Source: Eleginops maclovinus (taxonomy: Eukaryota; Chordata; Actinopteri; Perciformes; Eleginopidae). Taken from it: a DNA stretch of 64,000 bases. Position numbers and translations under genes: made by a program. Positions within the stretch are counted from its first letter, which is position 1. The number at the start of each line of letters is the position of its first letter. The stretch covers positions 310,001-374,000 of the forward strand of contig NC_086368.1 of NCBI RefSeq assembly GCF_036324505.1. The letters run 5' to 3'. Positions 31,240-42,172 of the stretch are shown here, one piece after another. The notes under the pieces are model-generated. The model was not told the origin of the DNA, made no database searches, and saw only the letters and a list, made by a program, of their open reading frames with translations.

Positions 31240-33395
31240 GAAAGTTCGGAAATCAACGCTGCAGAACATGCTGACACAGAAGAACTTGTGCCAAAAAAAG
31301 GAGCCGTGTCTGTTGTTTGGAAGTTTTTTGGTTTTAAAAAATCCGACGTCGACCAAACATCCATTTTATGCAAGTGTTGTCGGGCTAAAGTTGTCGCCGG
31401 AGGCGGCAACACGAGCAATTTGCTCCACCACCTAAGCCGCAAGCATGTCGTGGAATATCAAGAATGCATGAAGCTAAGGTCAGCACCCTCCACATCAGCA
31501 GGTAACACGGGGAAAGCTAAAGAAAAGTCGAGCCAAATGACACTTCGAGACGCGTTTGCTAGAGGGACTGCCTACGATAAAAAGAGCAAACGGTGGGTCG
31601 AGATCACAAATTCGATCACTATCCACATAGCCAAAGACATGGTTCCGCTGAGTACTGTCGAAAAGGAGGGCTTCACGAAGATGATCCACACGCTGGATCC
31701 TAGGTATGAAATACCGAGCAGAAAATATTTTAGCCAAGTAGCTATCCCCAACTTATACCAAAAGCACAGAGCTAAGCTGGAAACAGACCTAGCGACCGTC
31801 AAGCACTTTGCAGCAACGACAGATATGTGGTCCAGTCGGACTATGGATCCATACCTTAGTCTTACAGTACACTTCATAAGTGACGAGTGGGTGTTGGAAA
31901 GCCATTGCTTGCAAACCAGTTACTTTCCTGATGACCATACTGGAGAGTTACTTGCAGCAGGCCTACAAGAGGCACTTGATTCCTGGGGGCTTTCAGAACA
32001 GAAGCTAGTGGCCATCACAACAGACAATGGAGCCAACATCAAGAAGGCCATCGAGCTGAACCATTGGACAAGACTCCAGTGCTTTGGTCACAGGCTTCAC
32101 CTAGCCATAGGTAAGCAATAATTATGATATTAATAGTGAACTATAATTGATAGCTTTAAAATTATATTAAAAAGGAGTTTTCTGTTATCCCTTATAATCA
32201 TCATCATCATTATTATTATTGTTATTAACTTGATTATTTTCAACTTGTTATATGTGGGTTGAATGTAATAAATTGGTTAGGGGCTAAAGTAAAATCAATG
32301 TTTTAATTAACATCAGGATAAGTGAACTCATATAATTATTTGTTGTTTTTACAGAGAGAGGTGTGAAAGACGACCGCATTCAACGAGCAGTAGGTGTCTG
32401 CAAAAAAATTGTGTCAGCCTTCTCATACTCGTGGAAGAAAAGGAGGGACCTGGCCATGGTTCAGAATGATCTGGGCCTTCCAAAGCATGTGCTCACAACT
32501 GAGACGCCTACCAGGTGGGGATCACGTCAAATGATGATTCAAAGAGTACTTGAACAAGAGAGGGCCATTAGTCAGGTTCTAAAAGATGACAAAAAATCAA
32601 GGCACTTGGTCCTTCACTGGCAAGATGTGGATGTCCTAGAGGCTGTCAACAAGGTGTTGAGCCCACTCCAGGACTTTGCAGATGCCTTATCAGGAGAGAA
32701 ATATGTCAGTGTCTCCTACCTCAAGCCAGTGCTCAGTCTCTTCAACACATCCATTCTGGCAGAGGAAGAGAGTGATAATCAGCTGACGAAGGATGTGAAG
32801 AGAAACATTCTTGCCTACTTGAATGAAAAGTATGCTGATGAGGACACAGATGACCTGCTTGACATTGCGTCTCTTCTCGATCCACGGTTTAGAACCAAGT
32901 ATATGGACAAAGAAAAGGTGGAGCAGGTTCTACGCAGAGCAACCAGAGAAATAGTGTCACTAGTACAGGCTCAACAGGACACTCTCTCAGGGGCTGCTGG
33001 GGCAGCAGCAGCAGCAGCAGAGGCAGAGCCTGTTCCTGCTCCTGAGGAAAAAAGAAAAAAGACTTTGGCCAGCTTTTTCAAAAGGCAGAGCACCAGCACC
33101 AGCCAGCAGCAGCAGCAGCACTGTGTCAGAAGAGGAAAGCGTTAAAATGGAGCTGACCGTCTACTTACAGACCACAGAGGTTGACAGTGATGCAGACCCG
33201 CTGGACTGGTGGAGATGCCATCAGACAAATTTCCCTCGGATTGCCAAGCTTGCTCGGCAGTATTTATGCATCCCTGCCACCAGTGCTCCATCTGAGAGAG
33301 TGTTTAGCACTGGTGGCAATATTGTCACTTGCCACAGGGCTGCACTCAAACCAGATGCTGTGGACCGTCTGGTTTTCCTGGCTCAAAATGTGTAA
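31240..33395 (+). pseudogene. hAT transposase with BED finger, single frameshift
   Basis: Exon 1 runs from ATG 31240 (MESSEINAAEH; an in-frame ATG at 31222 is possible) to 32110. It joins in phase to exon 2 from 32355 through a GT-AG intron. It has a BED zinc finger (CKCC ... HHLSRKH, about 31370-31446), a first catalytic aspartate in TTDMWSS, a second in ITTDNGANIKK, and a C-terminal dimerisation segment with SAPSERVFSTGG. A one-base shift at the CAG repeat near 33100-33120 ends the frame at 33145; the remaining residues continue in the next frame to 33395. The lesion lies in a slippage-prone repeat, so sibling copies may be intact. Confidence 0.9.
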
Positions 33396-34129
33396 ATGCT
33401 GAAATGTGTGATTATTGTTTGCATTATACAGGATAATCCTGTGAGCTAAGTTGCACTATATATTTATTTTATATGTTCAATACTGGTTTTGAAGCAATAC
33501 TTTTGAAGGAAGTTATAACTTATGCAAGTTGCATCATTTTATTTGACTATTTTATTTGTTTGACGTCCTCAAAGCAATTCAAGTCAATTCTTTTCTAATT
33601 TACTTGAATACAGTACCTGGGAACCAATGCAAGTTGCACACCTTTTTGTATTTATTATGCCAGTTACCTTTGCACGCTGTTCAGTTCACTTTGTTTTACT
33701 ATTTATTTGAATGTGAATATACCTCAAACATAATACAGAAGTATAATTATTTTAAGTTGCACAATTGTTTTGTATTGATTTATAAAGATGTTTGAAATTT
33801 GCACAGTAAAAGTTCTCTATTTTGACTGCAATTGTCTTTGCATTCCAATTCCTTACTTCAATAGAATCATGAGTAGCTCTTCTTTGTAAACAGCATCATT
33901 TTCTGGGGCCATGCGAACCTTTACTAGTGTGGAGTTATTCTACAGTATTCATGACAGAACATAAGACCATCCTAAGTCTATCTACTGCAGTAATTCCGTT
34001 CTCAACCAGTAGAAAATGCTGTGAACAGCTGATTATGCATGAAAAAAAAAATACCGCCATATACCGTGAAACCGTTAAAATTTTGAAAAATACCGTGATA
34101 TACATTTTTGGCCATACCGCCCAGCACTA
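33396..34129 (+). other. 3' untranslated part of hAT-C
   Basis: AT-rich, no supported gene, ending in the right inverted repeat at 34114-34129. Confidence 0.6.
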
Positions 34130-34137
34130 GCTCAGAC

Positions 34138-35323
34138 ATTTCAGACAAAGACCTCAGAACAAGTTGACCTTGTAGACAGACTGAATAAGTTCTCATGCTG
34201 GTCTCGGGCAGTCAAAGCAGTGGCGCGGCTCATACGGCGTGCAAGAAAGGTAAAATCATGTGACCTCTCATCAGTTAGTGAAAGACAGAGTGCAGAGCAG
34301 CTCATCATCAAAGACATGCAAAGTCAAACATACGGAGAAGAGATAAAGCTACTAAGCAAAGGACATCAGCTACCAAAACAAAACAAGCTGTATCACCTCG
34401 ATGTTTTCCTAGATGCAGAGGGTGTGCTCAAGGTGGGAGGTAGGCTCAGCCGCTCATCTTTCCCTAACACATTCAAGCACCCAACAGTCATTCCTCAGGG
34501 ACATCACGTGACGAGTCTGATCATCGCCCACCATCATGAAAGAGTGAAACATCAGGGCAAAGGCTTCACCATCAATGAAATCAGGTCCAATGGCTATTGG
34601 ATCTGTGGACTGAGCAGAGCAGTGGCAACCTACATCCGTCACTGTGTGACATGTCGAAGGCTGAGAAGGCCTGTTGAAAGCCAAAAGATGAGTGACCTGC
34701 CTGTCGAACGAACAGAACCCACCCCACCATTCACATACTGTGGGATGGACTGTTTTGGTCCTTTTTGGACTAAGCAAGGGCGAAAAGAAGAAAAAAGGCT
34801 TAATGATTCTTCACTGCGCACCTTTTTTTATGAGACCATGGCTATTGTGAACAGCCGTCCACTCACAGTTGACGCTCTGAACAGCCCCAACAGTTTAGAG
34901 CCACTTACTCCTAACCACCTCATCACTATGAAATCCACCACAGCCTTGCCTCCACCTGGCAAATTTGAAAGAGAGGATCTTTATGGACGAAAGAGGTGGC
35001 GCCAGGTGCAGTACCTGACCGAACAGTTTTGGAGTAGATGGAAAAAGGAGTACCTCCACAGCATCACAGCAAGACAGTGCTGGCATGGCACTAAAAGGAA
35101 CCTACAGGTCGGTGATGTAGTGATGGACGCTGAGGACACTTTACCACGAAGCAAATGGAGACTTGGGACAGTGACTGAAGTCATTCAAGGCAAAGATGGA
35201 CTTGTGAGACGGGCCAAAATCTTGTTTGGAGAGAAGGAGCTGAACCACAAAGGAGAGCGCACCATCAGGACCTCTTTGGAGCGCCCTGTCCAGAAATTAG
35301 TTCTATTGCTAGAAGCTGTTTAG
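34138..35323 (+). pseudogene. BEL-2 pol: integrase region lacking its catalytic core
   Basis: Resumes the pol frame after the hAT-C target duplication. It contains the integrase zinc-binding region (HHHERVKHQGKG and HCVTCRRLRR, about 34530-34670) and the first catalytic aspartate in GMDCFGPFW. It then jumps at about 34797 directly to the end of the core (MAIVNSRPLTVD), in frame. The second aspartate and the glutamate are missing. The DUF5641-type tail follows to a normal stop. The loss is larger than 100 residues compared with BEL-3. Confidence 0.88.
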
Positions 35324-35458
35324 GCACTATGCAGTTATGAAATGCGATATAGTTTTCTGTGTGGTGTAGCCATATATATTTGAAGGGTTATCCCTATAAG
35401 TTGAAATTGTGTGTTTTAAATGTTTCCATTTTGGAAAAACACTAGAATTTGGTGGGAG

Positions 35459-35850
35459 TGTAAATAACCCCATGAAGGTATAATTCATTTTTAGTTTAAT
35501 TTGTACTTATTTGCATAATTGTGAACACGGAATTAGTTTAAGAATTTTATACAGGCCTTATGCCATTCATTTTCCTATAGACTTTTATTTTGAAAGGTAA
35601 AATGTTAATCATACGTCACTTTGTTAGCGTGTAACTTTTTAGTACAGTGTATGATCTGGTCACGAACGGATGTACGTGTGTAAAATAGAAGGATTTTATA
35701 GTTTTAATGGACCCGTATGAGGCCAAACAGTTCTTACGGTGGTGATAGTTTGAAAGTATAAGGAATGTAGTATTGAACAAGAGAAAATAAAACAGTAAAT
35801 TTGAACCAGCAGTAAAGACTCAAACCAGTTATATACGGGGATCCGTTACA
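35459..35850 (+). repeat. 3' LTR of BEL-2
   Basis: 392 bp, matching 18985-19376. A polypurine tract (GGTGGGAG) sits directly before it, and GACGA follows as the second target-duplication copy. Confidence 0.95.
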
Positions 35851-36166
35851 GACGACAAAAACCGGAGTTTTCCACAAGTGAAATTGGCTGGTCGTCCTCT
35901 GCTATGCACTCCACAATCAGCTCAGTAATCTTGCCAAATCTCTCGGAGTCTCGAGGAAGTAAATCCTTTCGTTTCAAGCTGTCCCGCAGTGTTTGTTGAT
36001 GGAGTCCATCAGTCGCAGAAGCTGTCGTTTTACAGTAGGCGGCGTGTTCGTCGGGGTGGTGCTTTTTAAGATGTTTTATTAGGTTTGTGGTGTTGTAGGA
36101 GACCCTGTTAGGACCACCTCGTGAGACTTCCACACCACAGACTGCATGTCGCAGTCGGCGACTCAC
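35851..36166 (-). pseudogene. hAT-B transposase, first half of split exon
   Basis: Encodes a partial BED-type finger (NTTNLIKHLKKHHPDEH) and the linker up to VENSGF, where BEL-2 inserted. Removing BEL-2 and one GACGA brings it into the same frame as 18984-18612. The usual paired cysteines before the finger are incomplete and no in-frame ATG is evident, so the 5' end is damaged or spliced. Confidence 0.85.
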
Positions 36167-36421
36167 TTGTAGTTATTTTAAAATGATGCCAAACTGCAGA
36201 CATTTTAACTAGCTAACAATGTGTCCGTTCCACTTTTCCAACTCGATAATGGCGGGTGATGCAATAAAACAACAACGACAAACAAACGTAACAATGGAAT
36301 CATGGGAAATATTAAATATGGATCGGCCATGAAATTTAATTGGATCTGCCGATCCCGATCCACCTTAAAACCCAGTATCGGGGGCCGATCCGATCCGGGG
36401 ATCGGGATCGGGACATCCCTA
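36167..36421 (-). mobile_element. 5' end of hAT-B with terminal repeat
   Basis: Ends on the plus strand in GGGATCGGGACATCCCTA. Read outward in, this is TAGGGATGTCCCGATCC, a terminus typical of fish hAT elements as I recall them. No partner terminus is visible left of 13998, so the other end of hAT-B seems lost. Confidence 0.65.
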
Positions 36422-36841
36422 TTAATAACTGGAAAGGTGGAGGATGTGGATGTGGTCAGTTCTTACCCAGAACTACACCAGCATTCTTTGGAGGTACAGC
36501 TGGCAATGTTCAAACTTCAGTATCCCTGCAGCACGGTCAGTGAAGTGGTGGATACCCTGAGAGCTATGCTGCCAGAGGTTTGAGGTTTGTTCACTCAAGT
36601 AGAAGTGTTGGTCAAGCTTCTTCTTGTTGTGCCTTGCTCCTCAGCCGAAGCTGAGAGACGTTTTAGTGCCTTGAGAAGGCTTAAGACATGGCTGCTCTTC
36701 AATGTCTCAAAAGCTTTGAACAATGTGGCTGTTTCCCACATCCACCAGGAGCATCGTGACAAACTTGACTTAGGGGAGATTTGCCAGTCATTTGTGTCTG
36801 CAAATGACAAAAGAGGTCACACTTTTGGAGCCTTTGTATGA
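36422..36841 (+). pseudogene. hAT-D transposase C-terminus
   Basis: The coding trace YPELHQHSLEVQLAMFKLQY continues, across a TGA at 36581-36583, into VVPCSSAEAERRFSALRRLK, the hAT dimerisation segment. It is closely similar to the C-terminus of hAT-E. The catalytic part is absent. Confidence 0.8.
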
Positions 36842-37479
36842 CCTCTTACTTTTGTTCTAACTGTAAAAATCCTGCTGTAGGCATGATACAGATAATAGGG
36901 GAGAAATATGATTGTAGGAGAAGATATAGAACATTTAATGAAAGGACAAAAAAAAGGGAAATCAACAATTTTGGGGAAAGGATGGAGAAAGTAAAAGCAA
37001 GTCTTTAACAGGTTGTAAGGTTGTATTGAGTTATAGTTTTATAAGTTTGATTGTAATAGGCTCTGAGTAGCCTAGGTACGCATTTTATGTTTCCTCATAA
37101 CTTTTTTTTCAAGAGATTTTTTGTTGCATGACATTAAAATAGGGCTATATGTTGCCTCAAATTTACCTCATTCTTTTCTAATTCACTCTTTGATTTTTTA
37201 AATCCTCATATTTTGCTCTCATTAAAAGAAAAATAAAGTGCCAAAAAAGTTGTCAGTGTCAGTCCTCTGTGTATTACACCAAAACATAATAGTAGTCAGT
37301 AATTGCAGACCACGCCGGCTCCAAGGAAAAACAATGAAAGAGGGAGATCATTTTGAATGTAAAATGCACCAGAATGCGGGAAATTGAATCTACTTCTTTC
37401 AACATTTTATGGGGGAGGACCCCCAGACCCCACGCAAAAATGTGTCCCCCCCACATTCAAAAAACTGCTGACGCCCTTG
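36422..37479 (+). mobile_element. 3' fragment of an older hAT element (hAT-D)
   Basis: Holds the end of a ZMYM1-like transposase and its 3' region. It ends in CTGCTGACGCCCTTG, a plausible hAT right terminus (inverse CAAGGGCGTCAG). Its 5' part is missing. It directly abuts the hAT-B end, so hAT-B may have inserted into it. Confidence 0.7.
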
Positions 37480-38186
37480 GTTGTAACTGCTTTACTGAGA
37501 ATTGTAACGGGTATTATATTACCCAAAAAGCGATTTCTGAAAAGATAAGACAGTCAGTATTCTTCACTCACCAATAGCTGCAGTACTGCTTTAATCTAAC
37601 TCAAATCCTGAATTTCGGGTCTTGATTTGAAACACTGACTTGGAACCTTATTTTCATGTAAATGTATGAAAAAGGAAACAAGCACAGATGGGCAAGTGGC
37701 TGGCTGAGGATGGGAGGTAGAAGCTGAGGGGGGCCTGACCTCGGATGAATAATGGATGGCAGCACACTGTGGATTCTTATTGACGACTATAGACTAATAA
37801 TGATTGTTTAATTAATCTCAGAGCATAGAGCACAGAGATGCTAAAGCAACAGTGGCCAAATTGTTTCCCCTCCCTCCTGTCTAAAAAACTAAAACCTATT
37901 TCATATGGGTCAGCGCTATCTCTTTAGGTACATTTTGAAAAACCTAACCAGTTTGAAACACTTGTCACTGAGCCGGTTATGAATGAATGTCAACATTTGG
38001 TAATTGTCCTTATATTCCCTAAAATACAAGTACTTTTTATATCATATCTACCTCAACCTGGGGAACAACCCGAAATGTGCCGGGTAACAGTTGAGGCTGG
38101 GAGAGTGGTTGACTTTGAGGTGGAGCAGCACCCTGTAAGAGAAGGGGGCTTACTTTAGATAAATAGAATTAAACAGTGTTCAATGT
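37480..38186. other. No gene seen
   Basis: Low-complexity to AT-rich sequence without a supported frame or recognisable repeat. It may be original host sequence between insertions. Confidence 0.4.
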
Positions 38187-40512
38187 AGGCGCCGAGCGGG
38201 TGTGGGAATACTCACAAGCCCCCGGTGTGCCGCTTTGTTGGAGTTTACCCCAGTGGACGAGAGGGTCGCCCCCCTATACCTGCGGGTTATGGGGGGGGAA
38301 AACTCTGCTGACTGTTGTGTGTGCTTATGCAGCAAACAGCAGTTCAAAGTATTCGGCCTTCTTGGAGACCCTCAAAAGAGTCCTGTATGGGGCTCCTGAA
38401 GAGGACTCCTTAGTCTTGCTGGGAGAATTCAACGCACACGTTGGCAATGATGGAGACACTTGGAGGGGCGTGATTGGGAGGAACGGTCCCCCCGATCTGA
38501 ACCGGAGTGGTGCTTTGTTACTGGACTGTTCGAACATAAGGATGCTCATAAGTGTACGTGGTACCAGAGCACCCTAGGCAGAAGGTCCATGATTGATTTT
38601 GTTATCGTATCATCGGACCTGAGGCCGCATGTTTTGGACACTCGGGTGAAGAGAGGAGAGGAGTTGTCAACTGATCACCATTTGGTAGTGAGTTGGGTCG
38701 AGTGGCAGGAGAAGCCTCTGGACAGACCTGGTAAGCCCAAACGTGTAGTGCGGGTAAACTGGGAACGTCTGGAGGAATCCCAAGTCCAGGAGGCCTTCAA
38801 CTCACACCTCCGGCTGAGCTTTTCAGGCATCCCTGTGGAGGCTGGGGACATTGAACCTGAGTGGGCAGTGTTCAAAGCTTCAATTGCTGAAGCTGCGGCG
38901 GGGAGCTGCGCTCTCAAGGTCTTAGGTGCCTCAAGGGGCGGTAAACCTCGAACCTCCTGGTGGACACCGGTGGTCAGGGAAGCCGTCCGACTGAAGAAGG
39001 TGGCCTTCCAGGATATGTTATCCCTGGGTACTGCTGGCGCAGTTGCAACGTATCGACGGGCCCGAAAGGCAGCAGCCTCAGCCGTGGCCGAGCCAAAGCA
39101 GCGGGTGTGGGAGAAGTTCGGAGAAGCCATGGAGAAGGACTTTCGGTCGGCACCAAAGTTGTTCTGGAAAACAGTCTGACACCTCAGGAGGTTGGAAGCA
39201 GGGAACCACCCATTCTGTGAACAGTAAGGATGGGACGCTGTTGACCTCAACTGATAGAGTGTTAGGGCGGTGGAAGGAACACTTACAAGAACTCCTGAAC
39301 CCGACAACTCCGCCCTCTATGTTAGAGGCGAAGCTAGAGTATGAAGGGGGATCAACTCCAATCTCATGGGGGGAAGGATCCTGGAGGGGGCCTGGAGTAC
39401 ACTCATCTGTCTACATGTGGTTCGTGGATTTGAAGAAGGCATTTGACCGGGTTCCCAGGGAGATACTGTGGGAGGTGCTGCGGGAGTATTGGGTGAGGGG
39501 GTCTCTACTCAGGGCCATCCAATCTCTGTACTCCCAAAGCGAGAGCTGTGTCCGGGTCCTCGGTAGCATGTTGGACCGATTTCCGGTGAGGGTTGGCCTC
39601 CGCCAGGGCTGCGCTTTGTCACCAATCCTGTTTGTGATATTCATGGACAGGATTTCGAGGCGTAGTCGTGGGGAGGGGGTCTGCAGTTCGGTGGGCTATG
39701 ATTTGCACTACTGCTTTTTGCAGATGATGTGGTCCTAATGGCTTCATCGGTCTGTGACCTTCAGCACTCACTGAATCGGCTCGCGGCTGGGATGAAGATC
39801 AGCACCTCCAAATCTGAGGCCATGGTTCTCAGCAGGAAACCGATGGACTGTCCACTCCAAGTAGGGAATGAGGCCTTACCCCAAGTGAAAGAGTTCAAAT
39901 ATCTCGGGGTCTTGTTCTCGAGTGAGAGAACAATGGAGCGGCCGGAGAATCGGAGCAGCGGGAGCGGTACTGCAGTCGCTTTACCGCACCGTTGTGAAGA
40001 AAAGAGAGCTGAGCAAGAAGGCAAAGCTCTCTGTCTACCGGGCCATTTTCGTTTCTACCCTCACCTGTGGTCATGAAGGATGGGTCAGGACCAAAAGAAC
40101 GAGATCGCGGATACAAGCGGCCGAAATGGGATTTCTCCGCAGGGTGGCTGGCATCTCCCTTAGGGATAAGGTGAGAAGTTCAGTCATCTGGGAGGGACTC
40201 GGAGTAGCACCGCTGCTCCTTAGCATTGAAAGGAGCCAGTTGAGGTGGTTCGGGCACCTAGTAAGGATGCCACCTGGGCGCCTCCCTAGGGAGGTGTTCC
40301 AGGCACGTCAAGCTGAGAAGAGACCGAGGGGTAGACCTAGGACCAGGTGGAGGGACTATATCTCTGTGCTGGCCTGGGAGCGCCTTGGAATCCCCCAGTC
40401 AGAGCTGGCTGATGTAGCCAGGGAAAGAGAAGTTTGGGGCTCTCTGCTGGAGCTGTTACCTCCGCGACCCTGACGGAAAAGCGGGAGAAGATGGATGGAT
40501 GGATGGATGTCT
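38187..40512 (+). mobile_element. RTE-clade (Rex3-like) LINE, truncated and deleted (copy A)
   Basis: Starts inside the endonuclease domain, as usual for 5'-truncated LINEs, and ends with GATGGATGGATGGATG, a short-repeat tail typical of RTE elements. The order endonuclease, linker, reverse transcriptase, C-terminal domain is preserved. A deletion near 39370-39385 removes the early RT region. No clear target duplication found. Confidence 0.85.
38200..40473 (+). pseudogene. RTE LINE polyprotein, several frameshifts
   Basis: Endonuclease traces include [28 protein letters not shown] and [22 protein letters not shown] traces include FVDLKKAFDRVPREILW and VGLRQGCALSPILFVIFMD. The RT active-site box (around 39715-39735, LQMMWS / DDVV) spans a frame change. 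The C-terminal domain (RWFGHLVRMPPGRLPREVFQ ... GRPRTRWRDYI, 40225-40370) ends at LLPPRP. Pieces lie in at least four frames, so the copy is dead. Rex3 similarity is recalled family knowledge. Confidence 0.85.
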
Positions 40513-41167
40513 CATTTATTTTATTTGACCTGTTGTTTTTAAATGTAAACATTCATCTACCTTTGGCTGAATATAAAGGTTTGATCAGCCTAACGCATGA
40601 TCTAATAACCCTTGGACAGTGCATTGAGGACAAAAAAATCTCTGTTGTCCAACCAGCTGGCGGAGGTCGAATTTCGCTGGAATGCTCTGGACTTTCTCCC
40701 TTAGGGCCTGTTTAAATTGTGCCGGGTTCAGGTGGAATGGCACATACAAACATGATGATATAACATAACCTTTATATTAACTCAGTGGCCAGTATCAAAA
40801 TCCCGAAGTATTTTGATATAAAATGATGTGGCTTACAGTTTTCAGAATTTCGTAATAAGGCATTTTCAGGTATATGTAAATGAGTAGTTAATTAAAAATC
40901 CACTTACCCATGTGAGAACCATATCCTCCTGGGAACCGAGGAAAATAAGTATTTTCCAACTTTCTTTTTTGTTTGATTTGGGGTCAAAAAAACATCTTGC
41001 AATTCAGACTTTTAGAAATATATTTAACTCTTTAATTTTAAAGAATGTCCACTGTAGAGGACTTCAAGACCATTTTAGTGTGAAAAGACAGCTAATATTA
41101 ACAGATTACCTATGTAACATAATATGCTTATAGAGTGATATTAATGCAAGAATACATTCAACTTTAT
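40513..41167. other. No gene seen
   Basis: AT-rich sequence without a supported frame. AATGTCCACTGTAGAGGAC at 41043-41061 resembles a near-palindrome at 42039-42060, so the two may bound a decayed element. Confidence 0.35.
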
Positions 41168-41640
41168 TTAAGAAGAAATTGATCTATACATTGCTGTATA
41201 ATTGGCCACTAAAAAACTAGTTAGGTTTTTGGTAAATGCTGCCAAATCTTCAAAGAATTTGCAGTCAATGTACTGGGGAAAGTACTGAACTGGACTCAAG
41301 TCTGCACTGGTTGTAGTCATCTTGACTAGGGTTATGGATGGTCTCCATATTGGTTTCCAATTGACCATACTCAAAAGGAACAAACTTAGAATTCCTGAGG
41401 CAATTTGCATTTTTCATGGCACCACTTAAAATAAAAAAATAACAATCGAACATCTGTGCTCCCCCTGGTCCGCAGAGGGCCACGTCTTTCCTGCTCGTCC
41501 CTTTCTGTGTCCGTATCCGTCTGCTACTCCTGCATCTTTTCCTCTCGTTCTTCACCCTCTTCTATCCCAGGAGTAAAATATCTCTCATCATCTGAGAGCT
41601 CCAAATCTGAATCTCCCTTTTTTATCTGGTACAAAATATA
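41168..41640 (-). pseudogene. Possible piggyBac-like transposase N-terminus, decayed
   Basis: The minus strand gives an acidic start (DLELSDDERYFTPGIEEGEE, about 41640-41560). In other frames it reads LSPVQYFPQYIDCKFFEDLA (about 41300-41240). The second resembles the conserved N-terminal segment of piggyBac transposases as I know it. Stops and frame changes separate the parts and no catalytic region is visible. A tentative call. Confidence 0.35.
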
Positions 41641-42172
41641 GTAGCTTTAGTTGTGTCTCCTGGAACAACGTTGAGTCATTAAGTCTATGAAGATGGTCCT
41701 GATGTCCACGAGAATGGTTTATAAAAGAGCTGTTATTTTAAAAAACGAATTATTTAACTGCTTTTAAAACTACTTATATAATTCCTAACATGTTAATAAA
41801 CAAGAAATAAATGATTTTCAGTGAAAATAACAATAAATCATTATCTGAAATACACGTCCTCCTCCTATCAAATGTTGTTGTTGGCATGCTGGCCATTTTG
41901 GTTGAAAAGAAAGAGGAACTTCCCAGCATGCAATTTTAACCAATGACATATCAATGGAAAGCCCAGGCTGTCCTTTGTACAGTGCAGCAGGGATTGATAG
42001 AGTAGTCCAAAAGAGTAAAAGGAGATGCAGGTGAACAAAATGTCCACTACAGTGGACATTAGTCAATGGGCAGGTTCTCAGGAATATTTGTCTTTGTTCT
42101 GCTTCAGGACGGACGCTTTCAGTGTGACATGTTGCCTCGAAATGGTTCTTCCTGCTCTCCTTCTTCTGACAG
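41641..42172. other. No gene seen
   Basis: Contains AATGTCCACTACAGTGGACATT-type inverted halves of 10 bp at 42039-42060 and AT-rich sequence. It ends at the target duplication GTCCTACC of hAT-E. Confidence 0.35.

Larger units (their letters stand above)
30977..34129 (+). mobile_element. hAT DNA transposon, nearly intact (hAT-C)
   Basis: Terminal inverted repeat TAGTGCTGGGCGGTAT at 30977-30992, inverted at 34114-34129. GCTCAGAC flanks both sides (30969-30976 and 34130-34137), the 8-bp duplication typical of hAT. It interrupts the pol frame of BEL-2 between RNase H and integrase. It contains a two-exon transposase with a single frameshift. Confidence 0.96.
18985..35850 (+). mobile_element. BEL/Pao retrotransposon carrying two later insertions (BEL-2)
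   Basis: Two 392-bp LTRs (18985-19376 and 35459-35850) and a 5-bp target duplication GACGA (18980-18984 and 35851-35855) define the element. It interrupts the first coding exon of hAT-B. Removing BEL-3 and hAT-C with their duplications leaves about 6.76 kb, a normal BEL size. Gag and pol read along the plus strand in one frame across both insertion sites. The inner lesions are a fold-back rearrangement in protease, one nonsense codon and an in-frame loss of the integrase core. Confidence 0.95.
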
